Shown here: positions 19,181-26,714 of the stretch, piece after piece
How positions within the stretch are numbered: the stretch's first letter is position 1
How the letters are laid out: every line of letters begins with the position of its first letter
Assembly: GCF_900130055.1 (NCBI RefSeq)
Contig: NZ_FQXU01000003.1
Location: 275,627 to 339,626 of the forward strand
Length of the DNA: 64,000 nt
Direction: 5' to 3'
From: Clostridium intestinale DSM 6191
GTDB taxonomy: Bacteria > Bacillota > Clostridia > Clostridiales > Clostridiaceae
Translations under genes and position numbers: made by a program
The notes under the pieces: generated by a model
What the model was told of the DNA's origin: nothing
The model's input: only the letters and a program-made list of their open reading frames with translations
The model's database searches: none

Positions 19181-20617
19181 ATGACTAGAACTGATTTATA
19201 CAGTACGCCATTAAATTCAAGATATGCATCTAAGGAGATGAGTTTTTTATTCTCAGATGATATGAAGTTTACTACATGGAGAAAGCTTTGGGTTGCATTA
19301 GCTGAATGTGAAAAGGAATTAGGCCTTAATATAACTGAAGAACAAGTTAATGAATTAAAGGCTAATATATATAATATAAACTATGAAGAAGCTATAAAAA
19401 GAGAAAAGGAAGTAAGACATGATGTTATGAGTCATGTATATGCATATGGGCTGCAATGTCCTTATGCTAAAGGAATAATACATTTAGGGGCTACGTCATG
19501 TTATGTAGGAGATAACACTGATGTTATAATAATGAAGGAAGCTTTATTATTAATAAAGAAAAAGATTGTAAGTGTTTTAGCGCTGCTTAAAGAATTTTCT
19601 TTAAAATATAAAAATATGCCTACACTAGGATTTACACATTTTCAACCTGCTCAGTTAACTACAGTAGGGAAAAGAGCTACTTTATGGATGCAGGATTTGG
19701 TTATGGATGTTGAAAATATAGATCATGTATTAAGCACATTGAAGCTTAGAGGAGTTAAGGGTACAACTGGAACTCAAGCTAGCTTTATGACTCTATTTGA
19801 AGGTGATGAAAGTAAAGTTAAAGCTTTAGATGTTATGGTGGCTAAAAGAATGGGTTTTGAGAAAAGTTATGGAGTAACAGGTCAAACTTACCCAAGAAAA
19901 TTAGACTCTATAGTTTTAAATACATTATCAGAAGTTGCGCAAAGTGCATATAAATTCTCTAATGATTTAAGACTTTTACAAAGCATGAAGGAAGTAGAGG
20001 AGCCTTTTGAAAAAAATCAAATAGGATCATCAGCTATGGCTTACAAAAGAAATCCTATGAGATCGGAAAGAATAGGAGCTTTAGCAAGGTATGTAATAGT
20101 AGATTCATTAAATCCAGCAGTTACTGCAGCAACTCAATGGTTTGAAAGAACATTAGATGACTCTGCAAATAAAAGAATAGCAGTAGCAGAAGCATTTTTA
20201 GCTTTAGATGGAGTGTTAAATCTATATATGAATATATCTGAAGGTATGGTGGTTTATGACAAGGTAATAGCGGCTCATGTAAATAATGAATTACCTTTTA
20301 TGGCGACTGAAAACATAATGATGGAAGCTGTTAAAAAAGGTGGAGATAGACAGGAATTGCATGAAAAGATAAGAGGTTATTCTATGGAAGCTTCTCAAAG
20401 AGTAAAAGGAGAAGGGTTAAATAATGATTTAATAGATAGAATAATAGCTGATGGTGGCTTTGGGTTAACTGAAAATGAAATTAGAGATATAATAGATCCT
20501 AATAAGTTTATTGGAAGATCTCCAAGTCAAGTAGAAGAGTTTATAGAAGAGTACATAAATCCTATATTAGAAAACAATTCTGAAGCACTTAATTTAAAAG
20601 CTGAAATAAATGTTTAG
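19181..20617 (+). CDS. purB: Adenylosuccinate lyase
   Basis: Cleaves SAICAR and adenylosuccinate in purine synthesis. The fumarase/aspartase-family signature SSAMAYKRNPMRSE (~289-302) contains the catalytic serine loop; GATSCYVGDNTD and the LRGVKGTTGTQASF regions are typical of PurB. The 478-residue product is normal for this class. ATG 19169 lies on the ribosome binding site, so ATG 19181, 5 bases after GGAGG, is used. Confidence 0.96.
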   Translation: MTRTDLYSTPLNSRYASKEMSFLFSDDMKFTTWRKLWVALAECEKELGLNITEEQVNELKANIYNINYEEAIKREKEVRHDVMSHVYAYGLQCPYAKGIIHLGATSCYVGDNTDVIIMKEALLLIKKKIVSVLALLKEFSLKYKNMPTLGFTHFQPAQLTTVGKRATLWMQDLVMDVENIDHVLSTLKLRGVKGTTGTQASFMTLFEGDESKVKALDVMVAKRMGFEKSYGVTGQTYPRKLDSIVLNTLSEVAQSAYKFSNDLRLLQSMKEVEEPFEKNQIGSSAMAYKRNPMRSERIGALARYVIVDSLNPAVTAATQWFERTLDDSANKRIAVAEAFLALDGVLNLYMNISEGMVVYDKVIAAHVNNELPFMATENIMMEAVKKGGDRQELHEKIRGYSMEASQRVKGEGLNNDLIDRIIADGGFGLTENEIRDIIDPNKFIGRSPSQVEEFIEEYINPILENNSEALNLKAEINV

Positions 20618-20632
20618 ATGAAGATGGAGTAG

Positions 20633-20668
20633 AGGAGAAGGCTGTTAATTAGTCTTCTCCTTATTTTT
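20633..20668. terminator. Bidirectional terminator between purB and coiled-coil gene
   Basis: AGGAGAAG/CTTCTCCT stem with a T run on the + strand; the stop codon of the opposite-strand gene (20645) is in the loop. Confidence 0.75.
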
Positions 20669-21538
20669 TTCTTTTAAGATTTTAATTTCTGATTTTAATT
20701 TCTCAATTTCATTATCTTTTTCGCTTAAAGAGAACTTTAATTCGGTGGAAATCTTTAAATCATAATACTTTTCTAAGCTTTCTTTAAGTTCATCAGCTGT
20801 AAGTTTTTTTTCTCTTTGAAATTCATCTTTCATTTTAGAAATTTCTTCTTTGTTAGTGGCCTTTATAGTAGTAATTTCGTCTTTGGATTGGGTTAAAGAG
20901 GATTGTAAAAACTCTAATTTGCTTTCTATAGAGTTTATATATAGATTCTTTTCTATGATAGTATTGTTTGATGAATTTATTTTTTCTTGAAGATCTTTAC
21001 TTAAAATTTCATATTCTTTTGCTTTGATATTTTCTTTTTCTAGCTCTTTTATTTTAAAAGATAAAGATTCGTTATCTTTTGTTATTTTATTTATCAGAAA
21101 TTTATTCTGAGCTTGCATTTCATCATAAACTTTTAATGAAGTCTCTTTTTTATTTAATGATTCTTTAAGTTCTGAAATTTGTTCTTGTAATTTTTCATTT
21201 TTATCTTTAAGATTTTTTATCTCTTTATTTAATGAAATTATTATATTGCTTTTTTCTTCAAGATCTTTATTAAACTCGGTTTTGAATCGTTCTTCTTCAG
21301 TTAAATTGATTTCTAAAGAAGTTAAATACAAATTTTGTATTCTAGAAATGTATTCTTCGAAAATTTCAATTTCTTTTTTTCTATCCTTAAAGATTTCCTT
21401 TGCTTCCTTTAGTTCAAATACATGTAATAAGTTTGCTAAACATTGTTCTTGTGTCATTCCATGTGTTTCAGCTATTTCTCTAAATGATTTTATAGTTTCT
21501 TCTGATAACCTAAATGTTGTCGCCTTTATTTCTCCCAT
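20645..21538 (-). CDS. Ribbon-helix-helix-like/coiled-coil protein
   Basis: A 297-residue protein of unknown function. Residues ~1-45 (a TTFRLSEETIKSFREIAETHG stretch followed by an acidic/amphipathic helix) look like a ribbon-helix-helix or similar small DNA-binding domain. Residues ~60-297 are almost continuous coiled coil with heptads rich in Leu, Ile, Glu and Lys. This layout resembles plasmid KfrA-like DNA-binding coiled-coil proteins, but I claim no orthology. ATG 21538 has a perfect AGGAGG; the in-frame codons before it contain that site. Three half-sites of an operator-like sequence lie upstream (21550-21589), consistent with self-control. Confidence 0.75.
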   Translation of the reverse strand: MGEIKATTFRLSEETIKSFREIAETHGMTQEQCLANLLHVFELKEAKEIFKDRKKEIEIFEEYISRIQNLYLTSLEINLTEEERFKTEFNKDLEEKSNIIISLNKEIKNLKDKNEKLQEQISELKESLNKKETSLKVYDEMQAQNKFLINKITKDNESLSFKIKELEKENIKAKEYEILSKDLQEKINSSNNTIIEKNLYINSIESKLEFLQSSLTQSKDEITTIKATNKEEISKMKDEFQREKKLTADELKESLEKYYDLKISTELKFSLSEKDNEIEKLKSEIKILKEKNKEKTN

Positions 21539-21549
21539 AATACGCCTCC

Positions 21550-21589
21550 TGTAATACATATGAATACATTGTAATATATATGTATTACA
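21550..21589. promoter_or_regulatory. Operator-like triple repeat at the coiled-coil gene promoter
   Basis: Three copies of TGTAATAYAT: at 21550-21559 (+), 21570-21579 (+) and 21580-21589 (-). The last two form a near-perfect 20-bp palindrome, and the first is exactly 20 bp (two helical turns) from the second. On the - strand a TTGATT lies directly before the array, so the array covers the promoter of the ribbon-helix-helix-like gene. Confidence 0.65.
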
Positions 21590-21684
21590 AAAATCAAGTT
21601 TAATTAAAGAAATTGATTTGAAAATTCGATTAAACGTAAAAAATCACTATGATTTTAAGCTGAAAATATATTTCTATAAAGATA

Positions 21685-21712
21685 ATGTCGCTAAATGCTT
21701 ATTTAGCGACAT
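21685..21712. other. Perfect 12-bp hairpin in a divergent intergenic region
   Basis: ATGTCGCTAAAT/ATTTAGCGACAT with a 4-base loop, followed by TATTTTAG on the + strand. It lies between two divergently oriented genes, so it cannot end either of them. It could end a short RNA or be a protein-binding palindrome. Confidence 0.55.
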
Positions 21713-21719
21713 ATTTTAG

Positions 21720-21748
21720 TTGAAAAAAGAGCAAAAAAGGTATAAAAT
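21720..21748 (+). promoter_or_regulatory. Promoter of tyrosine recombinase gene
   Basis: TTGAAA (21720-21725) and TAAAAT (21743-21748) with 17-base spacing, 34 bases before the start codon. Confidence 0.6.
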
Positions 21749-21781
21749 ACTAATTATTAAGGTGACAAAGGAGAAAATTTA

Positions 21782-22771
21782 ATGAAATATGATATAAATA
21801 TAGCTTATGATGAGAATATTCCTGAATTACTAGCTGATTTTCTAAATTATCTAAGTACAATCAGAGGGAAATCCCCTAATACTATTGATGGCTACAGAAT
21901 TGACATTATGATGTTTTTTAGGTTTATAGCAATATATAAAGGTAAAGCTCATAAGAATACTGAATTTAATGAGATTGATTTAAGTTTTATAGATGAGGCT
22001 TTTATAAATAGTATAAAACTTTCGGATTTGTATGCATTTGTTTCATTTGCAGAAAAACAACGAGAAAACGGAACTTATGCTAGGGCTAGGAAAGTGGCTG
22101 CTTTAAAGTCTTTTTTTAATTTTTTATCAGGAAAACAAGGAATAGTTAGAAATAATCCAGCTAAAGAGTTAGAATCTCCAAAACTTAATAAGCGCCACCC
22201 TGTTTATTTAACTTTGGATGAGTCTATTAAACTTTTAAACTCTATGGATAGAAGTTATAAATTTTATGCTAGAGATTATTGCATGATAACTATATTTTTA
22301 AATTGTGGAGTGCGTGTTTCAGAGCTTTGTGGTATAAATATATCTAAAATTAAGGGAGATATATTAACTATTATAGGAAAAGGTAATAAGGAGAGAACAG
22401 TTTATTTAAACGAAGCTTGCATTAAAGCTTTAGATTCTTATATGATAGAAAGAAAAAAAATAAAAAATATATCCGAAAACGACAATGATGCTCTCTTTAT
22501 AAGTTCTAAGGGAACGAGAATAAATAAAAGAAGCGTCGAAAGAATAGTAAAGAAATATACGATAGAAGCCGGATTAACTGAGCAAAAATACACTCCTCAT
22601 AAATTACGCCACACTGCTGCTACTCTCATGTATAAGCATGGAAATGTAGATATAAGAAGCCTTCAAAGCATTTTAGGTCATGATAGCATATCTACAACAC
22701 AGATATATACTCATGTTGATGATGAGGTCTTAAGAGAAGCTGTAAAACAAAATCCTTTATCAAAGTTATAA
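21782..22771 (+). CDS. Tyrosine recombinase, XerC/XerD type
   Basis: A 329-residue integrase-family recombinase. Residues ~8-115 are the SAM-like core-binding domain; the catalytic domain has Arg in GVRVSELCG (~182), the HKLRHTAATL box (HxxR, ~277), LGHDS (~301) and the Tyr nucleophile in TTQIYTHV (~312). All five catalytic positions are intact. The arrangement suits XerC/XerD-like enzymes rather than a phage integrase with an arm-binding domain. It is followed by an unusual 8-bp periodic repeat (22850-22918). Whether it acts at dif or elsewhere cannot be read here. Confidence 0.9.
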   Translation: MKYDINIAYDENIPELLADFLNYLSTIRGKSPNTIDGYRIDIMMFFRFIAIYKGKAHKNTEFNEIDLSFIDEAFINSIKLSDLYAFVSFAEKQRENGTYARARKVAALKSFFNFLSGKQGIVRNNPAKELESPKLNKRHPVYLTLDESIKLLNSMDRSYKFYARDYCMITIFLNCGVRVSELCGINISKIKGDILTIIGKGNKERTVYLNEACIKALDSYMIERKKIKNISENDNDALFISSKGTRINKRSVERIVKKYTIEAGLTEQKYTPHKLRHTAATLMYKHGNVDIRSLQSILGHDSISTTQIYTHVDDEVLREAVKQNPLSKL

Positions 22772-22849
22772 ACATCTGATTTGTAGAAGTTTTTTCTTTT
22801 TATAAACTATTAGTCTCAGTATTAATAAGAAACTTGTTTAAATGATTTA

Positions 22850-22918
22850 TAAGCAGTTAACCAGTTAACCATTTAACCAGAAAACTGCTTAACTTCTTAA
22901 ACAGTTTTCTGGTTAAAT
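22850..22918. repeat. 8-bp periodic repeat with two overlapping hairpins
   Basis: From 22854 eight consecutive 8-mers can be read: CAGTTAAC, CAGTTAAC, CATTTAAC, CAGAAAAC, TGCTTAAC, TTCTTAAA, CAGTTTTC, TGGTTAAA. A perfect 17-bp inverted repeat is present (22871-22887 with 22902-22918). A second pairing of 9 bp (22850-22858 with 22883-22891) uses part of the same arm and excludes the first. It lies between the recombinase stop and the converging acidic gene. Confidence 0.7.
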
Positions 22919-22935
22919 GAAAAATCAAATAAAAA

Positions 22936-22970
22936 AGGATAAAGAGACTTTTTTAAAATCTCTTTATCCT
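22936..22970 (-). terminator. Terminator of the acidic gene (- strand)
   Basis: A 12-bp stem AGGATAAAGAGA/TCTCTTTATCCT. On the - strand it is followed by a T-rich tract; the first arm is within the last codons of the gene and the stop codon lies in the loop. Confidence 0.88.
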
Positions 22971-23345
22971 AATTAATCCTGGGTAAATCTCCTCTGAGTT
23001 TTCTTCTAATGCAATATCATCATCTAAAATATTTTGAACATCATCTATATATTCGATGTGATCCCATGCATCTTCGTACTCTTCTTCCTCAAAAAAGTTG
23101 GATTCATCAAAAACTTCTACACTATCTTCTTGATCATCTATTTCTTCTTCAAGGGTAAGGGATTCACTTGCTTTTATTGAAGTTTCTTCAGATACTTTAG
23201 CAATGTCTTCGATTTTAATTGCCCTGATGTCTACTCCCTCAGCTTCTAAACATTTTCCGCAATTATCACAAATTTTATTTGAATCATATATACAATTATC
23301 GTCATCTACAAATTTGGAATTATTAAAAACATTGGTCTTATCCAT
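22953..23345 (-). CDS. Small acidic protein with CxxCxxC motif
   Basis: A 130-residue, very acidic protein I do not recognise. Residues 18-32 hold four cysteines (C18, C26, C29, C32; ICDNCGKC) that could bind zinc or an iron-sulfur cluster; the rest is Glu/Asp-rich without membrane segments. The start has GGAGA upstream, and a TTGATT-17-TATAAT promoter on the - strand lies at 23378-23406. It is divergent from lexA, with promoters 22 bp apart, so it may be co-controlled by LexA. Confidence 0.75.
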   Translation of the reverse strand: MDKTNVFNNSKFVDDDNCIYDSNKICDNCGKCLEAEGVDIRAIKIEDIAKVSEETSIKASESLTLEEEIDDQEDSVEVFDESNFFEEEEYEDAWDHIEYIDDVQNILDDDIALEENSEEIYPGLIRIKRF

Positions 23346-23377
23346 TATAAATCTCCTTTTATTTTATTACAAACAAG

Positions 23378-23406
23378 ATTATATCAAATTAGCATAAACT
23401 AATCAA
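23378..23406 (-). promoter_or_regulatory. Promoter of the acidic gene
   Basis: On the - strand TTGATT (23401-23406) and TATAAT (23378-23383) are 17 bases apart, with an extended -10 TG. Confidence 0.78.
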
Positions 23407-23418
23407 ATTAACTTATGG

Positions 23419-23430
23419 GAACATAGGTTT
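23419..23430. promoter_or_regulatory. LexA box at lexA
   Basis: GAACATAGGTTT fits GAAC-N4-GTTY and overlaps the first bases of the lexA -35 box, consistent with self-repression. It also lies 13 bases upstream of the -35 of the divergent acidic gene. Confidence 0.7.
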
Positions 23431-23457
23431 GAATATTTGAAATACGTATGTTATAAT
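23429..23457 (+). promoter_or_regulatory. Sigma-A promoter of lexA
   Basis: TTGAAT (23429-23434) and TATAAT (23452-23457), 17-base spacer. Confidence 0.82.
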
Positions 23458-23483
23458 AGGAATCAGTTAGAGAGGTGTTAATA

Positions 23484-24083
23484 ATGACAAGGGATAAACA
23501 ATCAGAAATATATAAATTTCTTAAAACTTATACTGAAAACAAAGGATACCCACCGTCTGTAAGAGAAATATGTGAGGCTGTAGATTTAAAGTCAACCTCA
23601 ACTGTTCATGGTCATCTTAAGAGACTTGAGAAAAAGGGTTTTATTAAAAGGGATCCTACTAAGCCAAGAGCTTTAGAAATAGTTGAATTAAATGCAGCGA
23701 AAAGAGAAATGCTTAACATACCTATAGTTGGTAAGGTTACTGCGGGAACTCCTATATTAGCTACACAAAATATAGAGGATTCATTTCCTATACCTATTGA
23801 ATATATAAAACATGATAGAGAATTATTTATGCTTAAGGTTTCTGGTGAAAGTATGATTGATGCTGGAATTAATGATGGTGATTTAGCTATTATTGAACAA
23901 TGCACTACTGCTTTAAACGGAGAGATAATAGTTGCTTTAATAGAAAATGAAGCTACTATTAAGAGATTTTTTAAGGAAAAAGATCATATAAGACTTCAAC
24001 CAGAAAATAAAACTATGGAGCCTATTATAGTTGATGACTGTGCTATATTAGGAAAACTTGTAGGATTATTTAGAGCATATTAA
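23484..24083 (+). CDS. lexA: LexA repressor
   Basis: SOS repressor with self-cleavage triggered by RecA filaments. The N-terminal winged helix (residues ~1-65) has [10 protein letters not shown] and [16 protein letters not shown]; the cleavage site Ala87-Gly88 is in VTAGTP; the catalytic dyad is Ser123 in [10 protein letters not shown] and Lys160 in ATIKRF. The 199-residue length is typical. ATG 23484 is chosen because the upstream GTG at 23475 is part of the GAGAGGTG ribosome binding site. SOS-type boxes are seen at lexA, recA and 54257. Confidence 0.97.
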   Translation: MTRDKQSEIYKFLKTYTENKGYPPSVREICEAVDLKSTSTVHGHLKRLEKKGFIKRDPTKPRALEIVELNAAKREMLNIPIVGKVTAGTPILATQNIEDSFPIPIEYIKHDRELFMLKVSGESMIDAGINDGDLAIIEQCTTALNGEIIVALIENEATIKRFFKEKDHIRLQPENKTMEPIIVDDCAILGKLVGLFRAY

Positions 24084-24111
24084 AAAACTGGCGTTAAGCC
24101 AGTTTTTTATA
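24084..24111. terminator. Bidirectional terminator between lexA and converging gene
   Basis: A 9-bp stem AAAACTGGC/GCCAGTTTT with loop GTTAA and A/T runs on both sides. Confidence 0.9.
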
Positions 24112-24128
24112 TTATGCAAACTTATAGA

Positions 24129-25418
24129 TTACTGTATATTTAATACCTTTGATAAAGCTATAAGTATACCTATTTTAGCGTGATCAAAGGTTAAACCACC
24201 TTGAAGGTATGCTATGTATGGTTCTCTAATTGGTGCATCAGCAGATAATTCTATACTTGATCCTTGAATAAAGGCACCAGCTGCCATTATAACTTGATCA
24301 TTATATCCTGGCATATCCCATGGCTCACACTCTAAAAATGAATCTATAGGAGAGCCTTTTTGTATTCCCTTACAGAAAGCAATAAGCTTTTCTTTGTTTC
24401 CAAACTTTATAGCTTGAATTATATCACTTCTTTTGTCGTTAAACTTAGGAAGTACTTCAAATCCAGCAAGTTCGAATATTCTTGAACAGAAAATAGCTCC
24501 TTTTAGTGCTTCAATTGCTATATGTGGGGCTAAAAACAATCCTTGGTATAAGCTTCTCATTACGCCAAAAGTTGAACCACACTCCCCTCCTATTCCAGGA
24601 ACAGTTAGTCTGTAGGCAGCTTGAGTAACATACTCTTCTCTACCTGCTATATACCCTCCTGTTGGAGCAATTCCACCACCTATATTTTTGATTAATGAAC
24701 CTGCTATTAAATCTGCACCTACTTCTGTAGGCTCTTTAGTATCTATAAATTCTCCATAGCAGTTATCAACAAAAACAATTACTTCATTTTTTATGCTTTT
24801 AATAAAGTGTATAGCTTTTTCTAAGGCGTCTAAACTAAAAGAATTTCTCCAACCATAACCTGTACTTCTTTGTAAGTGTACTAATTTTATAGAAGAATCT
24901 TCTTTTAATATTTTTTCTATCTCATCGTAATTAAAATCCCCTGATTCAGTTAAATCAATTTGTTTATAATTTACTCCATATTCTTTTAAAGAACCTATCT
25001 TTTTGCCTTCATCAAGACCTATTATATTATGTAGTGTATCATATGGTGTTCCTGTTACGGCAAGCATAGTGTCATTTGGACGAAGATTACCGAACAAGGC
25101 TGTACCTATTGCATGAGTTCCATTTACAAAGTGTGGTCTTACTAGAGCACTTTCTGCCTTAAATATATGTGCATATACCTTATCTAGAGCATCTCTACCA
25201 ATGTCTCCATAACCATAACCAGAAGAATTGGTAAAATGAGAGTCGCTTATTCTTTCTTCTTGAAGAGCTTTTAAGACTTTGATTTGGTTATACTCTCTTA
25301 TCTCATCATAGATTTTAAATTGATCTTGAATATCCACTATTGTTTTATTATATAGATTTATAGTTTCTTCACCTATATTATATTGACTCTTTATATATTC
25401 TATTGTTAAATCTAACAT
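24129..25418 (-). CDS. Methionine gamma-lyase-like PLP enzyme (YnbB/aluminium-resistance family)
   Basis: A 429-residue PLP-dependent Cys/Met-metabolism-type enzyme of the family once called aluminium resistance protein. The PLP lysine is in GSLIKNIGGGIAPTGGY (~residue 242) after FVDNCYGEF with the cofactor Asp. Bacillus ynbB is the ortholog and also lies beside hfq and miaA. The family is annotated as methionine gamma-lyase, but the real substrate is uncertain. GGAGG precedes the start. It follows hfq in the - strand block, separated by a hairpin. Confidence 0.85.
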   Translation of the reverse strand: MLDLTIEYIKSQYNIGEETINLYNKTIVDIQDQFKIYDEIREYNQIKVLKALQEERISDSHFTNSSGYGYGDIGRDALDKVYAHIFKAESALVRPHFVNGTHAIGTALFGNLRPNDTMLAVTGTPYDTLHNIIGLDEGKKIGSLKEYGVNYKQIDLTESGDFNYDEIEKILKEDSSIKLVHLQRSTGYGWRNSFSLDALEKAIHFIKSIKNEVIVFVDNCYGEFIDTKEPTEVGADLIAGSLIKNIGGGIAPTGGYIAGREEYVTQAAYRLTVPGIGGECGSTFGVMRSLYQGLFLAPHIAIEALKGAIFCSRIFELAGFEVLPKFNDKRSDIIQAIKFGNKEKLIAFCKGIQKGSPIDSFLECEPWDMPGYNDQVIMAAGAFIQGSSIELSADAPIREPYIAYLQGGLTFDHAKIGILIALSKVLNIQ

Positions 25419-25457
25419 TTATATCCTCCGTTTTTTAAATACTTCATCAAATAAAAG

Positions 25458-25480
25458 CTCTCTATGCACTGCATAGAGAG
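25458..25480 (-). terminator. Terminator after hfq (- strand)
   Basis: A 10-bp stem CTCTCTATGC/GCATAGAGAG with a 3-base loop, then CTTTTATTTG on the - strand. Partial read-through into the next gene is possible. Confidence 0.75.
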
Positions 25481-25486
25481 TATATA

Positions 25487-25720
25487 TTATACATTCTCGT
25501 TATTAAATAAAATTATTTTTGCAGGGTTTATAGTTGAAATGGCATGCTTATATATCATCATCTGCTTTCCATCACAATCTAAAATTACAGTAAATGCATC
25601 AAAACCTTTAACGTATCCTTTTAATTGAAAGCCATTTGTAAGGTATACAATTACAGCTATTTTATTTTTTCTTGCGCCATTTAAGAAGATATCTTGCAAG
25701 TTATTATTTTGCTTATTCAT
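25487..25720 (-). CDS. hfq: RNA chaperone Hfq
   Basis: A 77-residue Sm-like protein that forms a hexameric ring binding U-rich RNA. Sm1 motif region [23 protein letters not shown] and Sm2 YKHAISTI are intact. It follows miaA, the widely conserved miaA-hfq order. GAGGATGAG provides the ribosome binding site. Confidence 0.97.
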   Translation of the reverse strand: MNKQNNNLQDIFLNGARKNKIAVIVYLTNGFQLKGYVKGFDAFTVILDCDGKQMMIYKHAISTINPAKIILFNNENV

Positions 25721-25768
25721 ATAAACTCATCCTCCATATTTCCATAAGAAATTAATTCTATTATACTC

Positions 25769-26713
25769 TTAAGATTGTATTATGTCACCAGTTATTTTGT
25801 TAACAATATCTATATCACCATCAAAAGTATCCTTGTCTATAAATATAGATCTAGGATCTTTTCTAAACCAAGTAAGCTGTCTTTTAGCATAGTTTCTACT
25901 TCCTTGCTTAATTGATTCTATAGCAAATTCAAAAGAGGTTTTGTCATTAAGGTAATCTAGAAGCTCTTTATATCCGATACCTTTCATTGACTGCATATCA
26001 CTTGTTAATCCCATGTTTTTTAAAGTTTTAACTTCATCAAGAAGACCTTTTGAAATCATAAGATCTACTCTATAATTTATTCTTTCATAAAGATTAGCTC
26101 TATCCATATTCAAAACATAATAATGTAAATCATAATCACAGTTATATATACTTTCTCCTAGATTGTAAGATGAAAATGGTTTTCCTGTTAAATGATATAC
26201 TTCTAAAGCGCGGATTACCCTCTTTACATTATTATAGTGAATCTGCTCGGAGGATACTTGATCTACTTCTTTAAGCATATTATGTATAAATTCATTTCCA
26301 TGCTCTTCTGATAGCTTAAGTAGCTGTGCTCTATACTCATCATCTTTTTCACTTTCGGTAAAAGTCATATCACAAATTATAGAATTTATATATAATCCAG
26401 TACCACCAACTATTATAGGTAACTTTCCTCTAGAATAGATGTCTTCCATAATCTTTAGACACATATCTTTAAAATCCGAAACTGAAAATTCTTCTCTAGG
26501 ATCAAGAAAGTCTATTAAATAGTGAGGAATATCATCCATTTCTTCTCTTGAAATTTTAGCTGAACCTATATCCATATGTTTATAGATTTGCATGGAATCA
26601 GCTGAAATTATCTCTCCATTTAATTCCTTTGCAAGTTTAACAGCTATATCACTTTTGCCAACTGCTGTAGGACCACCTATAACTACTAATTTTTTTTTGT
26701 TATTTTCATTCAT
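25769..26713 (-). CDS. miaA: tRNA dimethylallyltransferase
   Basis: Adds the dimethylallyl group to A37 of tRNAs reading UNN codons. The P-loop [10 protein letters not shown] is at residues ~13-22, followed by [18 protein letters not shown]; the 314-residue length is normal. Its product is the substrate of MiaB, also encoded in this window (31256). It starts 1 base after the mutL stop in transcription order, so mutL and miaA are translationally linked. Confidence 0.97.
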   Translation of the reverse strand: MNENNKKKLVVIGGPTAVGKSDIAVKLAKELNGEIISADSMQIYKHMDIGSAKISREEMDDIPHYLIDFLDPREEFSVSDFKDMCLKIMEDIYSRGKLPIIVGGTGLYINSIICDMTFTESEKDDEYRAQLLKLSEEHGNEFIHNMLKEVDQVSSEQIHYNNVKRVIRALEVYHLTGKPFSSYNLGESIYNCDYDLHYYVLNMDRANLYERINYRVDLMISKGLLDEVKTLKNMGLTSDMQSMKGIGYKELLDYLNDKTSFEFAIESIKQGSRNYAKRQLTWFRKDPRSIFIDKDTFDGDIDIVNKITGDIIQS

Positions 26714-26714
26714 T

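Noticed and set aside
22850..22918. CRISPR array
   Set aside because: The units are 8 bp with no spacers and no cas genes nearby; periodicity is too short.
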